DNA of 64,000 bases from Comamonas terrae (GCF_001544075.1 NZ_BCNT01000004.1:248001-312000), one strand, 5' to 3'; shown: positions 1 to 9,181, counted from the first letter of the stretch. A program made the numbers and translations. The notes: a model not told the origin generated them from the letters alone.

Positions 1-1
1 G

Positions 2-262
2 GATGCGGCCCTGCGCGAGCGCATCAACGCGGCCATCCGCGCGGCCCTGTCGCCGCGCTTCGTGCCCGACGCCATCTTCCAGGTGGCCGAGATTCCGCGC
101 ACGCTCTCGGGCAAGAAGCAGGAGCTGCCCATCAAGAAGCTGCTGCTGGGCCAGCCGCTGGCCAAGGTGGTCAACAAGGAAGCCATGGCCAACCCCGGCT
201 GCCTGGACTGGTACGAGCAGTTCGCGCGCGCGCACCTTGCGCGCACGGCCCCGGCGGCCTAG
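2..262 (+). CDS. Acetoacetyl-CoA synthetase, C-terminal end (partial)
   Basis: Only the last 86 codons are present; the gene enters from the left edge in frame 2. The tail carries IPRTLSGKKQELPIKKLL, which matches the C-terminal adenylate-forming domain of acetoacetyl-CoA synthetases; the lysine after SG is the usual catalytic A10 lysine of acyl-CoA synthetases. The enzyme ligates acetoacetate to CoA with ATP, feeding ketone bodies or polyhydroxyalkanoate breakdown products into central metabolism. It ends at TAG, and a GC-rich 7-bp hairpin without a T-run follows at about 274-298. The exact substrate is inferred from the C-terminal signature alone, since the N-terminal domain lies outside the window. 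Confidence 0.75.
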   Translation, partial: DAALRERINAAIRAALSPRFVPDAIFQVAEIPRTLSGKKQELPIKKLLLGQPLAKVVNKEAMANPGCLDWYEQFARAHLARTAPAA

Positions 263-363
263 GGCGGCCAAGAGGCCCGGCCTAGGCGCATCCGGGCCGC
301 CGTGTGGCGATAATCGGCCATGCTGTTACTGGATGTCGGTTCTTGGACGCGCTGAGCAGTCGC

Positions 364-1917
364 ATGGTGCGCGGTTTGCGCGCGGTGCGGCTCGGCCTGC
401 TATGGGCCGCAGGGGGCTGCATGGCATGGGGCTGCGCGCTGGCATGCGAGGGCCCGCAGCATGTCCACCTGCTCCATCCCGTGGCGCTGAGCGCCGCGGA
501 GCAGGCCGAATTCCGCGCCATGGCGCCGCTGCGCGTGCTGGCGGTCGACGCTCCGCCCATGGCGCGCTACGACCGGGAACGCAACCGCTACGCCGGCATC
601 GGTGTCGACGTATGGTGCTTCATCGCCGCAGAACTGGGGCTGCGCTACGAGATCCTCCCGGACCGGGACATGACCGTCGCCGACAAGATCCGGCAGGTGC
701 AGCAAGGGCGCGCCGACGTGTTCCTGCCGCTGAGCCAGCAGCCCGACCGGGCGCGCCTGGGCCTTTTCACGCTGCCCTACTATGCGAGCTACTACGCCAT
801 CATTGCGCGCACCGGGCGGCGCCTGCAGGTGCACGGGCTGGACGACCTGGCGCCCTACCGTGTCGGCGTGGTCAAGGGTGTAGCGCTGGAGCCGCGCCTG
901 CAGGCGGCCCTGCCGGCCTCCCGGCTCACCAGCTTCGACCAGGCGAACAGCAACGGCATGTTCCAGGCCCTGCTCGACGGCGCGCTGGACGTGGCCGTGT
1001 TCAACAAGAGCATCTTCGACGAGAAGCGCTACGCCTACGACTACTTCGACCTGGAGGTCATCCATACCCTGCGCGACGATCCGCGCGAGTACAGCTTCTA
1101 TTTCAGTCCCACGCCCGAGCATCGGCGCCTGGTGGAGGTGTTCAACCGCTATCTGGGCGCCATCGACGCGTCGGAATCGGTGGCACAGCACGAAAAGGGC
1201 GATCGCCAGCTCATCGAGCGCTATGTGGCGCAGCGCAGCCAGCGCACGCTGCTGCAGGTCGCCAGCGTGGCCGCGGTCCTGATGATGCTGGTGTTCGGCC
1301 TGGCCTTTCTGCGCTACCGGCGCCTGGCCCGTCTGCTGGCCCAGAGCAACCGGCAGATCCTGGAGCAGCAGCAGGCCCTGCGGGAGGCCAATGAGCAGCT
1401 GGCACGCCTGAGCCTGTGCGACGAGCTGACCGGCCTGGCCAACCGCCGCGCCTTCGGCCAGGCGCTGCAGCGCGAGCATGCGCGCCGCCAGCGCACGGGC
1501 GCGCCCCTGAGCATGCTGGTCATCGACGTGGACCACTTCAAGTGCGTGAACGACCACTACGGCCATGCGACGGGCGACGACTATCTGCGTTCCGTCGCGC
1601 AGGTGCTGTCCCAGGCGGCGGGCCGGGCCGCCGACCTGGCCGCGCGCCATGGCGGCGAGGAGTTTGCCTGCCTGCTGCCCGACACGCCGGCAGCCGATGC
1701 GCTGGCGCTGGCCGAGCGCATCCGCATGGCCGCGGCCGGGCTGGCCCTGCCCAATGCGCTGGCGGCCGCCGGCCGGCTCACGGTCAGCATAGGCGTCGCG
1801 ACCCTGGAAGCCGGCCCGGCCACGGCGCAGGACCTGCTGGCCGAGGCCGACGCACAGCTGTATGCGGCCAAGCGCGCGGGCCGCGACTGCGTGCGCGCCG
1901 CCGTGGTGCGGGCCTAG
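364..1917 (+). CDS. Diguanylate cyclase with periplasmic solute-binding sensor domain
   Basis: A 517-residue protein. It has an N-terminal signal or anchor segment (about residues 1-27) and a periplasmic domain resembling family 3 amino-acid-binding proteins (about 50-280). One membrane helix (about 297-318) and a short coiled linker follow, then a GGDEF domain. The active-site motif is GGEEF at residues 430-434, a functional variant. An RxxD product-inhibition site (RAAD, 421-424) lies exactly five residues upstream. It should make c-di-GMP in response to a periplasmic ligand. A GTG at 304 gives a longer frame, but the ATG at 364 puts a normal hydrophobic leader at the N terminus. The ligand is unknown. 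The gene stands alone, facing the convergent enoyl-CoA hydratase. Confidence 0.85.
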   Translation: MVRGLRAVRLGLLWAAGGCMAWGCALACEGPQHVHLLHPVALSAAEQAEFRAMAPLRVLAVDAPPMARYDRERNRYAGIGVDVWCFIAAELGLRYEILPDRDMTVADKIRQVQQGRADVFLPLSQQPDRARLGLFTLPYYASYYAIIARTGRRLQVHGLDDLAPYRVGVVKGVALEPRLQAALPASRLTSFDQANSNGMFQALLDGALDVAVFNKSIFDEKRYAYDYFDLEVIHTLRDDPREYSFYFSPTPEHRRLVEVFNRYLGAIDASESVAQHEKGDRQLIERYVAQRSQRTLLQVASVAAVLMMLVFGLAFLRYRRLARLLAQSNRQILEQQQALREANEQLARLSLCDELTGLANRRAFGQALQREHARRQRTGAPLSMLVIDVDHFKCVNDHYGHATGDDYLRSVAQVLSQAAGRAADLAARHGGEEFACLLPDTPAADALALAERIRMAAAGLALPNALAAAGRLTVSIGVATLEAGPATAQDLLAEADAQLYAAKRAGRDCVRAAVVRA

Positions 1918-1936
1918 CGCCGCGCGCCAGTGGCGT

Positions 1937-2686
1937 TCACCGGCCCAGGAACCGGGGCTCGCGCTTCTCGCGCCAGGCCGCGCCGCCTTCCTGCAGGTCC
2001 GCCGAGGCAATCGTGGCCTGCACGGCGGCATCGATGGCCGCGGCATCGGCGCGGCCCCGCGCAATCGCGTTCAGGTGCTGCTTCATGCCCAGCAGGGCCA
2101 GCGGCGCCATGCCCGTGAGCCGGGCCTGCAGCCGCTGCACCTCGCCGGCGATGTCGGCATCCGCTGCCAGATGGGTCAGGAAGCCGCAGTCCTTCATGGC
2201 CCGGGCGTCCAGATGCTCGCCGGCGAGGAACAGGCGTTTGGCCGTATCCAGGCCCAGGCGCGTCACATAGCGCTCCAGGCCCGAGCGGTAAAAGTGCAGG
2301 CCCAGCCTGGCCGCGGGCATGAACATCTGGCTGCGTGCGCCGCCCACGCGGAAGTCGCAGGCCAGCGCCATGTCGGTAGCGCCGCCGAACACGCCGCCCT
2401 GGATGGCCGCAAGGGTCACGGCGCGGCATTGCTCTATGGCGTCCACCATCTCGCCGAACGCGCTGCCCTCGTTCTGGCTGTTGGCGATCTCGGCGATGTC
2501 GTAGCCGCTGCAAAAGTGTTTTCCCTCCGATTGCAGGGTCAGTACCAGCACCTCGGGCGCGGCGTTGACCTCGGCAATGTGGGCGCGCAGCCGGCCCAAG
2601 TCTTCGGGCAGCAGCTTGTTGGCCGTTTCGGGGCGGCGCAGGGTGATGCGGGCCGTGCTGCCCTGGATCTGGAGCTGTGGGGACAT
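1937..2686 (-). CDS. Enoyl-CoA hydratase/isomerase family protein
   Basis: A 249-residue crotonase-fold protein with the family's oxyanion-hole segments: HFCSGYDIAEI near residue 60 and an AIQGGVFGGATDMALACDF segment near residue 100. The second usual hydratase glutamate is not obvious (RSQMFMPAARLGLHF), so hydratase, isomerase or another crotonase chemistry cannot be separated. It probably acts on a CoA thioester in fatty-acid or aromatic catabolism. An in-frame ATG at 2704 would add six residues, and neither start has a clear ribosome binding site. It is divergent from minC, with about 170 bp between them. Confidence 0.8.
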   Translation of the reverse strand: MSPQLQIQGSTARITLRRPETANKLLPEDLGRLRAHIAEVNAAPEVLVLTLQSEGKHFCSGYDIAEIANSQNEGSAFGEMVDAIEQCRAVTLAAIQGGVFGGATDMALACDFRVGGARSQMFMPAARLGLHFYRSGLERYVTRLGLDTAKRLFLAGEHLDARAMKDCGFLTHLAADADIAGEVQRLQARLTGMAPLALLGMKQHLNAIARGRADAAAIDAAVQATIASADLQEGGAAWREKREPRFLGR

Positions 2687-2855
2687 GGCTGCATTCTGGG
2701 CCATGCGGCGCCTGCACGACCGGGGCGCAGGCGCGTGAGCGGGTGTAACTGTTGTGGGCTCCTGGCACCAGCGGCGGCTGCGGATCGCGACTTCGGGCGG
2801 CGCGCAGGTACACTTTGGCGTCTTTGTTGTGCGCTTCGCAGTGCAATCTCCCTCC

Positions 2856-3602
2856 ATGGCTGTTGAACCGACCGGCGCAGTGCGCCCCAGTTTTGACCTC
2901 AAGAGCGCGCAATTGCCCGTGCTGTCCGTCGTATTGCGGGACACCGATGTGCGCGTGCTGGTCGATGACCTGGCCGCGCGCCTGGCCGACGATCCGGACT
3001 TCTTCGACAACGATCCCGTCCTCATCGACCTCAGCCATGTGCGCGAGGCCGACAGCGAGATCGACTTCGCGGTGCTGGTCGACGCGCTGCGCTCCCACCG
3101 CACCGTGCCCGTGGCCGTGTGCGGCGGCAGCGACAGGCAGATGGCCGATGCGCGGGCCCTGGGCCTGGTGGCGGCGCCCGATGCGGCACCCGCGCGCCGG
3201 CCGGCGCCCGGGATCCAGGAAGTGGTGCGCGAAGTGGAGGTGGTGCACGAGGTCGAGGTGCCCGCGCCGCTGGCCGATGCCGTGATCGTTGACAAACCTT
3301 TGCGATCGGGCCAGCGCGTCTATGCCAAGGGCACTGATATCGTTGTGCTGTCCATGGTCAGCTATGGCGCCGAGGTGATCGCCGACGGCAACGTCCACGT
3401 CTATGCGCCGCTGCGCGGCCGGGCCGTGGCCGGGGCGCGCGGCAATACCGAGGCACGCATCTTCAGCACCTGCATGGAGGCGCAGCTGCTGTCCATTGCC
3501 GGCATCTACCGCACAATTGAAACCGATCTGCCCGCCGACGTGGCAGGAAAGCCCGCAAAGGTCCGTCTGGAAGGCGAAAAAATTATCATCGAGCCGGTGT
3601 AA
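2856..3602 (+). CDS. minC: Septum site-determining protein MinC
   Basis: A 248-residue protein with the two MinC domains. The N-terminal FtsZ-inhibitory domain covers about residues 10-110. A variable linker rich in Val, Glu and Pro precedes the C-terminal beta-helix domain (from about 145), which carries the conserved [16 protein letters not shown] and [10 protein letters not shown] motifs. With MinD it blocks FtsZ ring assembly at the cell poles. The frame stays open upstream, but the ATG at 2856 gives a normal MinC start. It is first in a tight minC-minD-minE operon, 57 bp before minD. At 248 residues it is slightly longer than E. coli MinC because of the linker. Confidence 0.95.
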   Translation: MAVEPTGAVRPSFDLKSAQLPVLSVVLRDTDVRVLVDDLAARLADDPDFFDNDPVLIDLSHVREADSEIDFAVLVDALRSHRTVPVAVCGGSDRQMADARALGLVAAPDAAPARRPAPGIQEVVREVEVVHEVEVPAPLADAVIVDKPLRSGQRVYAKGTDIVVLSMVSYGAEVIADGNVHVYAPLRGRAVAGARGNTEARIFSTCMEAQLLSIAGIYRTIETDLPADVAGKPAKVRLEGEKIIIEPV

Positions 3603-3659
3603 CCGCCCCACCGGAAGTCCCATCAACCAGCTTCATCGTCTTTAAGGAATCGTGCAAAC

Positions 3660-4475
3660 ATGGCCAAAATCGTCGTCGTGACCTCTGGCAAGGGTGGAGT
3701 GGGCAAGACCACCACCAGCGCCAGCTTCGCCTCAGGCCTCGCATTGCGCGGTCACAAGACCGCGGTGATCGATTTCGACGTGGGCCTGCGCAACCTGGAC
3801 CTCATCATGGGTTGCGAGCGCCGCGTGGTCTACGACCTGATCAATGTCATCCAGGGCGAAGCCAACCTCCACCAGGCCCTGATCAAGGACAAGCAGAGCG
3901 AGAACCTGTTCGTGCTGGCTGCCTCGCAGACGCGCGACAAGGACGCGCTGACGCAGGACGGCGTGAAGAAGGTGCTGGACGACCTGGCCGCGATGGACTT
4001 CGAGTACATCGTCTGCGACTCGCCGGCCGGCATCGAGAGCGGCGCGCTGTTCGCCATGCACTATGCGGACGAGGCGCTGGTCGTGACCAACCCCGAAGTC
4101 TCGTCGGTGCGCGACTCCGACCGCATCCTGGGCATGCTCAGCTCCAAGACGGCGCGCGCCGTCGCGGGCGGCGAGCCGATCAAGGAGCATCTGCTCATCA
4201 CCCGCTACAACCCCAACCGCGTGCAGGACGGCCAGATGCTGTCGCTGGAGGACATCCAGGACATTCTGCGCATCGAGCTGATCGGCGTGATCCCCGAGTC
4301 GGAGACCGTGCTGCAGGCCTCGAACCAGGGCATTCCTGCCGTGCACATGCAGGGCAGCGACGTGGCCGAGGCCTACCAGGACGTGGTGGCCCGTTTTCTT
4401 GGCGAGGAAAAGCCCATGCGCTTCACCGAAGCGGTCAAGCCCGGCTTCTTCAAGCGCATCTTCGGAGGGAGGTAA
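3660..4475 (+). CDS. minD: Septum site-determining ATPase MinD
   Basis: A 271-residue ParA-family ATPase with the deviant Walker A motif GKGGVGKTT (residues 10-18). The Lys11 signature lysine, a [10 protein letters not shown] switch region and a VCDSPAGIE Walker B region follow. The C terminus ends in a short amphipathic helix ([12 protein letters not shown]), the membrane-targeting sequence of MinD. ATP-bound MinD sits on the inner membrane, recruits MinC and is released by MinE, giving pole-to-pole oscillation. An AAGGA lies about 12 bp before the ATG. Only 5 bp separate it from minE, which points to translational coupling. Confidence 0.97.
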   Translation: MAKIVVVTSGKGGVGKTTTSASFASGLALRGHKTAVIDFDVGLRNLDLIMGCERRVVYDLINVIQGEANLHQALIKDKQSENLFVLAASQTRDKDALTQDGVKKVLDDLAAMDFEYIVCDSPAGIESGALFAMHYADEALVVTNPEVSSVRDSDRILGMLSSKTARAVAGGEPIKEHLLITRYNPNRVQDGQMLSLEDIQDILRIELIGVIPESETVLQASNQGIPAVHMQGSDVAEAYQDVVARFLGEEKPMRFTEAVKPGFFKRIFGGR

Positions 4476-4480
4476 GCCCC

Positions 4481-4753
4481 ATGTCCATGTTGTCGTTTTT
4501 GCTCGGGGAGAAGAAGAAGACCGCATCCGTCGCCAAGGAACGCCTGCAGATCATCCTGGCGCGCGAGCGCGTGGGCGGCGACTCCTCCAACCGGCCCGAT
4601 TACCTGCCTGCGCTGCAGAAGGAGCTGATGGCCGTGATTTCCAAGTACGTGGACATCAATCCCAATGACATCAAGGTCCAGCTGGAGCGCCAGGAGAACC
4701 TGGAAGTGCTGGAAGTCAAGATCGAACTGCCCGACGCCGCGCAGCGCGCCTGA
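4481..4753 (+). CDS. minE: Cell division topological specificity factor MinE
   Basis: A 90-residue protein of normal MinE length. The N-terminal anti-MinCD helix holds [12 protein letters not shown], and the C-terminal dimerisation domain holds the conserved segment [13 protein letters not shown]. It stimulates MinD ATPase activity and so confines MinCD to the poles. A strong Shine-Dalgarno (GGAGG) inside the last codons of minD drives translation. It is the last gene of the operon, and an intrinsic terminator follows 24 bp after the stop. Confidence 0.97.
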   Translation: MSMLSFLLGEKKKTASVAKERLQIILARERVGGDSSNRPDYLPALQKELMAVISKYVDINPNDIKVQLERQENLEVLEVKIELPDAAQRA

Positions 4754-4777
4754 CCGCGCGGCCCTGCCGGGAAACGC

Positions 4778-4802
4778 AAAGGAGCCCTCGAGGCTCCTTT
4801 TT
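4778..4802 (+). terminator. Intrinsic terminator after minCDE
   Basis: A 9-bp perfect stem (AAAGGAGCC / GGCTCCTTT) with a 5-nt loop and a T-run on the plus strand, 24 bp after the minE stop. The A-run on the left arm means it could also end transcription of the convergent gor gene, so it is probably bidirectional. Confidence 0.9.
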
Positions 4803-4822
4803 CCTGGGCACCCTTTGGCGCT

Positions 4823-6190
4823 TCAGGGCGCCACGGGTTCGCGCATGGTCACGAACTCCTCGGCCACCGTGGGATGGATGCCCAGCGTGGCATCGAACTG
4901 CGCCTTGGTGGCGCCGCACTGCAGAGCCACGGCAAAGCCCTGGATCAGCTCGCCGGCCTCCTCGCCCACCATGTGCACGCCGACCACGCGCCGGTCGGCG
5001 CCCGCGACCACGAGCTTGAGGAACACGGGCCGGGGTTCCTCGGCCATCCGGTTGCTCAGCGGGCGGAACGAGGACTTGAAGACCTGCACGTCGCCATGGC
5101 ATTCGCGCGCCCGGGCTTCGGACAGGCCCACGGTGCCCACGTTGGGGTGGGAGAACACGGCGGTAGGCACCAGCGCATAGTCGGGCGCGGCCTTGTCGCC
5201 GTTGCCGAACAGCCGGTGCGCGAGCACCGTGCCTTCGGCCAGTGCCACGGGCGTCAGCGCCATGCGGCCCACCACGTCGCCCACGGCGTGGATGGAGGGC
5301 ACGCTGGTGGTGAAGCCTTCATCCACCACGACGGCGCCCTGGCCGTCGAGCCGCACGCCGGCGGCTTCGAGGCCCAGGCCCTCGGTGTTGGGCACGCGGC
5401 CCGTGGCGAACAGCACGCAGTCGGCCGTCAGGGCCTGGCCGTTGTCCAGCTGAAGGTGCAGGCCGTCGTCGCGCTTGGCAATGGATTCGATCTGCCGCTC
5501 CAGCTGCAGCTGCATGCCCTGGCGGCCCATCTGCTCGGCCAGCACCATGCCGAGGTCTGCATCGAAATGGCGCAGCAGGCGCGCGCTGCGGTGCAGCAGC
5601 GTGGTCTCGGCACCCAGGCCGTGGAAGATGGAGGCGAATTCCACGGCGATATAGCCGCCGCCGACCACGACCACGCGCCGCGGCAGCGCGGGCAGCGAGA
5701 AGGCCTCGTCCGAGCTGATGGCCCATTCGGCGCCTGCAATCGCGGGCTTCTGCGGGCGTCCGCCCGTGGCCACGAGGATGTGGCGCGCGCTCAGCGTCCG
5801 GTCGCCCACGGCCACGCTGTGCGCGCCGGTGATGCGCGCGCGGCCCGCGATCAGCTGCACGCCGGCGTTGGTCAGCAGCTGGTCGTAGACGCCGTTGAGG
5901 CGGTGGATCTCGCGGTCCTTGTGGGCGATCAGCGTGGCCCAGTCAAAGCGCGCCTGCGGCAGCTGCCAGCCAAAGCCCGCGGCTTCGCCGAAGGCCTGGC
6001 TGAAATGCGCGGCATGGCTGAGCAGCTTCTTGGGAATGCAGCCCACGTTGACGCAGGTGCCGCCCAGCCTGCCGGACTCCACCACGGCCACGCGGGCGCC
6101 CAGCGAGGCCGCGACGCGGCTGGCGCGCACGCCGCCCGATCCGGCTCCGATGACCAGAAGGTCGTAGTCAAACTGGCTGATTGTCGTCAT
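4823..6190 (-). CDS. gor: Glutathione-disulfide reductase
   Basis: A 455-residue class I pyridine nucleotide-disulfide oxidoreductase. It has an N-terminal FAD-binding motif (GAGSGGVRASR, from residue 16) and the redox-active motif GGTCVNVGCIPKK with Cys46 and Cys51. The NADPH-binding domain holds GGGYIAVEFA, and the C-terminal active-site histidine is in GIHPTVAEEF. It reduces oxidised glutathione with NADPH in the cytoplasm. The GR-type sequence around the disulfide and the absence of a lipoyl dehydrogenase-type C terminus favour Gor over other family members. AGGAG lies about 9 bp before the ATG. Confidence 0.93.
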   Translation of the reverse strand: MTTISQFDYDLLVIGAGSGGVRASRVAASLGARVAVVESGRLGGTCVNVGCIPKKLLSHAAHFSQAFGEAAGFGWQLPQARFDWATLIAHKDREIHRLNGVYDQLLTNAGVQLIAGRARITGAHSVAVGDRTLSARHILVATGGRPQKPAIAGAEWAISSDEAFSLPALPRRVVVVGGGYIAVEFASIFHGLGAETTLLHRSARLLRHFDADLGMVLAEQMGRQGMQLQLERQIESIAKRDDGLHLQLDNGQALTADCVLFATGRVPNTEGLGLEAAGVRLDGQGAVVVDEGFTTSVPSIHAVGDVVGRMALTPVALAEGTVLAHRLFGNGDKAAPDYALVPTAVFSHPNVGTVGLSEARARECHGDVQVFKSSFRPLSNRMAEEPRPVFLKLVVAGADRRVVGVHMVGEEAGELIQGFAVALQCGATKAQFDATLGIHPTVAEEFVTMREPVAP

Positions 6191-6286
6191 GCATGGCTCC
6201 TGCGGTGCAGCCGCCGGTATCGCGGCCGCTTCACTGCCGATCTTGCCAGAGCCGGGCCAAGCGTTCCCAGGAACCTGTCCTGGGGA

Positions 6287-6835
6287 TCAGAGAAGGCCGC
6301 GCGTATGCATGTGGCCCGCGTGGTAGAGCAGGGGCGCGCGCTCGCGGTGGTGCTCGCAGCGCTCCACCTCGCCGATGAAGATGACGTGGTCGCCTTCCTC
6401 GTGGCGGCTGCGGTTGCGGCATTCGAACACGGCGGCGCAGCCTTCGAGCAGCGGCACGCCCCGGGGGGAATCGTGGTGCGGCGTGTGGCCGAAGCGGTCG
6501 GCGCCCTTGCGCGCGAACAGCTCGGCCAGCGGCTTTTGCGCGGCACCGAGCACGTGGATGGCGTAGTGCGTGCAGCGCTGGAACACGGGCAGCGAACTGG
6601 CCGTGAGGCCCAGGCTCCACAGCACCAGCGGCGGGTTCAGCGACAGGGCGTTGAACGAGCTGACGGTGGCGCCCACGGGGTGGCCTTCGGGGCTGCGGGC
6701 CGTGATGATGGTCACGCCGGTTGCGAACTGCCCCAGGGCATCGCGGAATTCGCGTTGCGTAAACGGTGCGCTGGTGTGCAGGGCAGAGGAAGGCAGGGCG
6801 GAGTTCACAAGGCTGGGAGGCAAAGCCGCGGCCAT
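6287..6835 (-). CDS. Flavin reductase-like domain protein
   Basis: A 182-residue protein of the flavin reductase (split-barrel FMN-binding) family. It carries the typical segments FRDALGQFATGVTIITA, GATVSSFNALSLNPPLVLWS and the C-terminal GDHVIFIGEVERC. Such proteins use NAD(P)H to supply reduced FMN or FAD to partner monooxygenases, or act as stand-alone FMN proteins. No oxygenase partner gene is next to it, and it sits 96 bp downstream of gor's start on the same strand. It could serve a two-component aromatic hydroxylase elsewhere, but its sequence is not close to E. coli HpaC, so I do not assign it to the hpa pathway. Confidence 0.8.
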   Translation of the reverse strand: MAAALPPSLVNSALPSSALHTSAPFTQREFRDALGQFATGVTIITARSPEGHPVGATVSSFNALSLNPPLVLWSLGLTASSLPVFQRCTHYAIHVLGAAQKPLAELFARKGADRFGHTPHHDSPRGVPLLEGCAAVFECRNRSRHEEGDHVIFIGEVERCEHHRERAPLLYHAGHMHTRGLL

Positions 6836-6979
6836 CGCAGTGCCGCGCAGGAAGGTGAAAGGGCATGCAGCCCGGGCAACAGTGTCCGATTATCGGGGCT
6901 GCCCGGGGCGAATGCCGGCGATAGGGGTATGCGGGCCGCGCATGCGTTGTGCCGGTCAGCGCAGGGTGCTTTTGATTTC

Positions 6980-7019
6980 ATAGCTGCTGGCGCAGGATGA
7001 ATGCGCAATAGAGGGCTAT
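6980..7019. repeat. Imperfect inverted repeat, ATAGC...GCTAT type
   Basis: In the 220-bp gap before the exonuclease gene, ATAGCTGCTGGCGCA (6980-6994) faces TGCGCAATAGAGGGCTAT (7002-7019). Outer ATAGC/GCTAT and inner GCGCA/TGCGC pairs match. The same ATAGC-spacer-GCGC layout ends the 82-bp element at 20961-21042, so this may be a degenerate relative. No gene is visible in the gap. Confidence 0.45.
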
Positions 7020-7055
7020 TCAATGGCCATATGCAGATGAGGCTGGCGCCAAATG

Positions 7056-7706
7056 CTATGGATAGGGGAGCTGCATCTGCCCGGCTTCCTGGACCTGGGC
7101 CGCATGCTGGCGCAGCCAGCCATCCAGCCGCGTCTTGCTGCAGCGCTGCAGCTGGGCCAGCAGCGCATGGCCGGGCCGGGGCAGGCCGTAGCGCAGGCTC
7201 AGGTCCTGCTGCATGCGGGCCAGCAGGGCGGCGGCCATTTCGGCGTCGGCCAGCGCGCGGTGGGCGCGGCCGGTATCGGGCAGCCGCAGGTGGCGGGCCA
7301 GCCTGCCCAGGCTGTGGCCCGGGGCATCGGGGTAGATGCGGCGCGCCAGCAGCACCGTGCAGGCAAAGGGCTGGGGCGCGGGCAGTCCGGCCAGGGCCAG
7401 CTCGGCCTGCCAGAACTTGCTGTCGAACGAGGCGTTGTGCGCCACCATGGGCGCCTGGCCCACGAAGCGTGAGGCCTCGCGCATGACCTCGGCCGCGGGC
7501 GGGGCCTCGCGCACCATGGCATTGGTGATGCCCGTGAGTTCGGTGATGAAGGGCGAGACCCAGGCGCCGGCATTCATCAGGCTCTGGAAACGGTCCACCA
7601 CGCGGCCCTGCTCCAGCAGTGCGATGCCGATCTCGGTGGCCCGCGCGCCCTGGGCCGGGCTCATGCCCGTGGTTTCGAAGTCGATGACGGCAATGGTGCT
7701 GTGCAT
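7056..7706 (-). CDS. DnaQ-like 3'-5' exonuclease
   Basis: A 216-residue DEDDh-family exonuclease. ExoI carries Asp and Glu in VIDFETTG (residues 7-14), ExoII is around VAHNASFDSKFW, and ExoIII is HRALADAEM with the histidine and the final aspartate. This resembles the epsilon or PolC-type proofreading domain but lacks polymerase-binding or extra domains, so a repair or RNA/DNA trimming role is as likely as replication proofreading. The C-terminal tail is Gln- and Leu-rich. It is transcribed in the same direction as hpaR, 48 bp downstream of it, and could be read through from the hpa cluster. Confidence 0.85.
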   Translation of the reverse strand: MHSTIAVIDFETTGMSPAQGARATEIGIALLEQGRVVDRFQSLMNAGAWVSPFITELTGITNAMVREAPPAAEVMREASRFVGQAPMVAHNASFDSKFWQAELALAGLPAPQPFACTVLLARRIYPDAPGHSLGRLARHLRLPDTGRAHRALADAEMAAALLARMQQDLSLRYGLPRPGHALLAQLQRCSKTRLDGWLRQHAAQVQEAGQMQLPYP

Positions 7707-7754
7707 GCCGCCATTGTGAGGGCGGCGCCATGGGCCGCGCCGGCGCCGTGGGAT

Positions 7755-8240
7755 TCAGTCCGCGTCGATGGCGTCCGGCGCGCCCAGGCGCTGCACCACC
7801 TGCTCCAGCACCAGGTACAGCTGCTGGATCTCGGCATTGCCCACGATGCGCTCGATCTCGGCATAGATCTCCTCGGAGTCGGGGCCGATCTCGGTCACGA
7901 TGGCGCGGGCCGCCTCGGTCAGGCCGAACTCCGCGCCGCGCAGATCGCCCACGTGGCGGCCGCGCTTGATCAGCTCGCGGCCTTCCAGCGTCTTGAGCAG
8001 GCGCGAAAGGCTGGGCATGCTGATGAAGGTCATCTGCGACAGCTCCATGGGCCGCAGGCGATGGTCGGAGGCCGACAGGGCCCGCAGCACCCGCCACTGC
8101 TGCTCCGTCAGGCCGTGGGCACGTAGCAGGGGGCGAAAGCGCACCATGACGGATTCGCGGGCCTTGAGCAGTGCCATGGGCAGGGAGCGCGCGAAGGAGC
8201 GCAGGGGTTCGGTCGCGGCGGTGGTTCTGGGCTCGGTCAT
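7755..8240 (-). CDS. hpaR: MarR-type repressor of the homoprotocatechuate cluster, HpaR
   Basis: A 161-residue winged-helix MarR-family protein. The segment LLKARESVMVRFRPLLRAHGLTEQQWRVLRAL resembles E. coli HpaR (shown here only as a region; key residues are LTEQQWR near residue 45), and the recognition helix is around SMPSLSRLLKTLE. In the known system HpaR represses the meta-cleavage operon and is released by 4-hydroxyphenylacetate or homoprotocatechuate. It is the last gene of the cluster, 116 bp after hpaI. The likely target is the near-palindrome at 18439-18456. The effector is inferred from the family. Confidence 0.88.
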   Translation of the reverse strand: MTEPRTTAATEPLRSFARSLPMALLKARESVMVRFRPLLRAHGLTEQQWRVLRALSASDHRLRPMELSQMTFISMPSLSRLLKTLEGRELIKRGRHVGDLRGAEFGLTEAARAIVTEIGPDSEEIYAEIERIVGNAEIQQLYLVLEQVVQRLGAPDAIDAD

Positions 8241-8356
8241 AGCGGGGATGGAAAAGAACGCCAGATTGTATGCACGCGGCCCGAAGCACTGTGCAAGCCC
8301 AGGTCATGGGTGTTTTTGCTCCCTGCCAGCATCGGTGCGCGCCGGCTGCGGACCCG

Positions 8357-9181
8357 TCAGTAGGTGCTGCCCGGAGCCACGGGCTGCACGTCCTTGAAGC
8401 GGGCAGCCAGCGCGCTCGTGGCCTGCACCAGCAGGCTGGTATCGAGGCCCACGGCCACGAAGCTGCAGCCCAGCTGCAGGTACTTGCGCGCCAGCTCCTC
8501 GTTGGGCGTGAGAATGCCCGCGGCCTTGCCCGCGCGGCGGATGCGCGTGATCGCCTCGGCAATCGCTGCCTGCACTTCGGGGTGGCCGGGGTTGCCCACA
8601 TGGCCCATGGAGGCCGAGAGATCGGCCGGGCCGATGAACACGCCGTCCACGCCCTCGGTGGCGGCAATCGCATCGAGCTGCTCCAGGCCCTCGCGCGTTT
8701 CCACCTGCACCAGCACGCAGACCTGGGCGTTGGCTGCCTGGTAGTAGTCGGCGCGGCGGCCCCAGGCGGAGGCGCGCGCGCCGGCCATGCCGCGCATGCC
8801 GCCCTTGCCGTCGTCTTGCGGATAGCGTGCGGCGCGCACGATGCGCGCGGCCTGCGCGGCCGTGTCGACCATGGGCACGAGCAGCGTCTGAGCGCCCAGG
8901 TCCAGGTACTGCTTGATCAGCATCTCGCCGACCTCGCCATGTCCCATGGGGATGCGCGCAATCGCATGGCTGGCCGGATAGGCGGCAACCGCCTGCAGCT
9001 GGGCCAGCAGCGTCAGCGTGTCGTTGGGGCCGTGTTCGCCGTCGATCAGCAGCCAGTCGAAGCCCGCGCCCGCGCAGATCTCCGCGCTATAGGGGCTGCC
9101 CAGGCCCAGCCACAGGCCGATCTGCGGGCGGCCGGCCGCGATCGCGGCCTTGAAGGGATTGGTGGGTGTTTGCATTGTCAT
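8357..9181 (-). CDS. hpaI: 4-hydroxy-2-oxoheptanedioate aldolase
   Basis: A 274-residue class II (metal-dependent) aldolase of the HpcH/HpaI family. Visible are [14 protein letters not shown] with the catalytic His-Asp pair, [10 protein letters not shown] with the metal-binding Glu, and [14 protein letters not shown] with the metal-binding Asp. It is very close to E. coli HpaI. It splits 4-hydroxy-2-oxoheptanedioate into pyruvate and succinic semialdehyde, the last ring-derived carbon-carbon cleavage of the pathway. Two adjacent ATGs (9181, 9175) are possible; upstream codons look non-coding. The neighbouring gabD removes the succinic semialdehyde product. Confidence 0.95.
   Translation of the reverse strand: MTMQTPTNPFKAAIAAGRPQIGLWLGLGSPYSAEICAGAGFDWLLIDGEHGPNDTLTLLAQLQAVAAYPASHAIARIPMGHGEVGEMLIKQYLDLGAQTLLVPMVDTAAQAARIVRAARYPQDDGKGGMRGMAGARASAWGRRADYYQAANAQVCVLVQVETREGLEQLDAIAATEGVDGVFIGPADLSASMGHVGNPGHPEVQAAIAEAITRIRRAGKAAGILTPNEELARKYLQLGCSFVAVGLDTSLLVQATSALAARFKDVQPVAPGSTY

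Noticed and set aside
274..298. Terminator after the acetoacetyl-CoA synthetase gene
   Set aside because: A 7-bp GC stem is present, but the loop is 11 nt and no T-run follows on either strand.
400..2064. Minus-strand open frame of 554 codons across the diguanylate cyclase gene
   Set aside because: Antisense to a protein with intact GGEEF and RxxD motifs; no domain is visible in it.
6287..6835. Flavin reductase as HpaC of the hydroxyphenylacetate hydroxylase
   Set aside because: The sequence is not close to HpaC in the early motif, no hpaB is present, and the exonuclease gene and hpaR separate it from the enzyme genes of the cluster.
4874..7000. Plus-strand open frame of 708 codons across gor and the flavin reductase gene
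   Set aside because: It runs antisense to two clear genes and carries no domain. Long antisense frames are common at this base composition.
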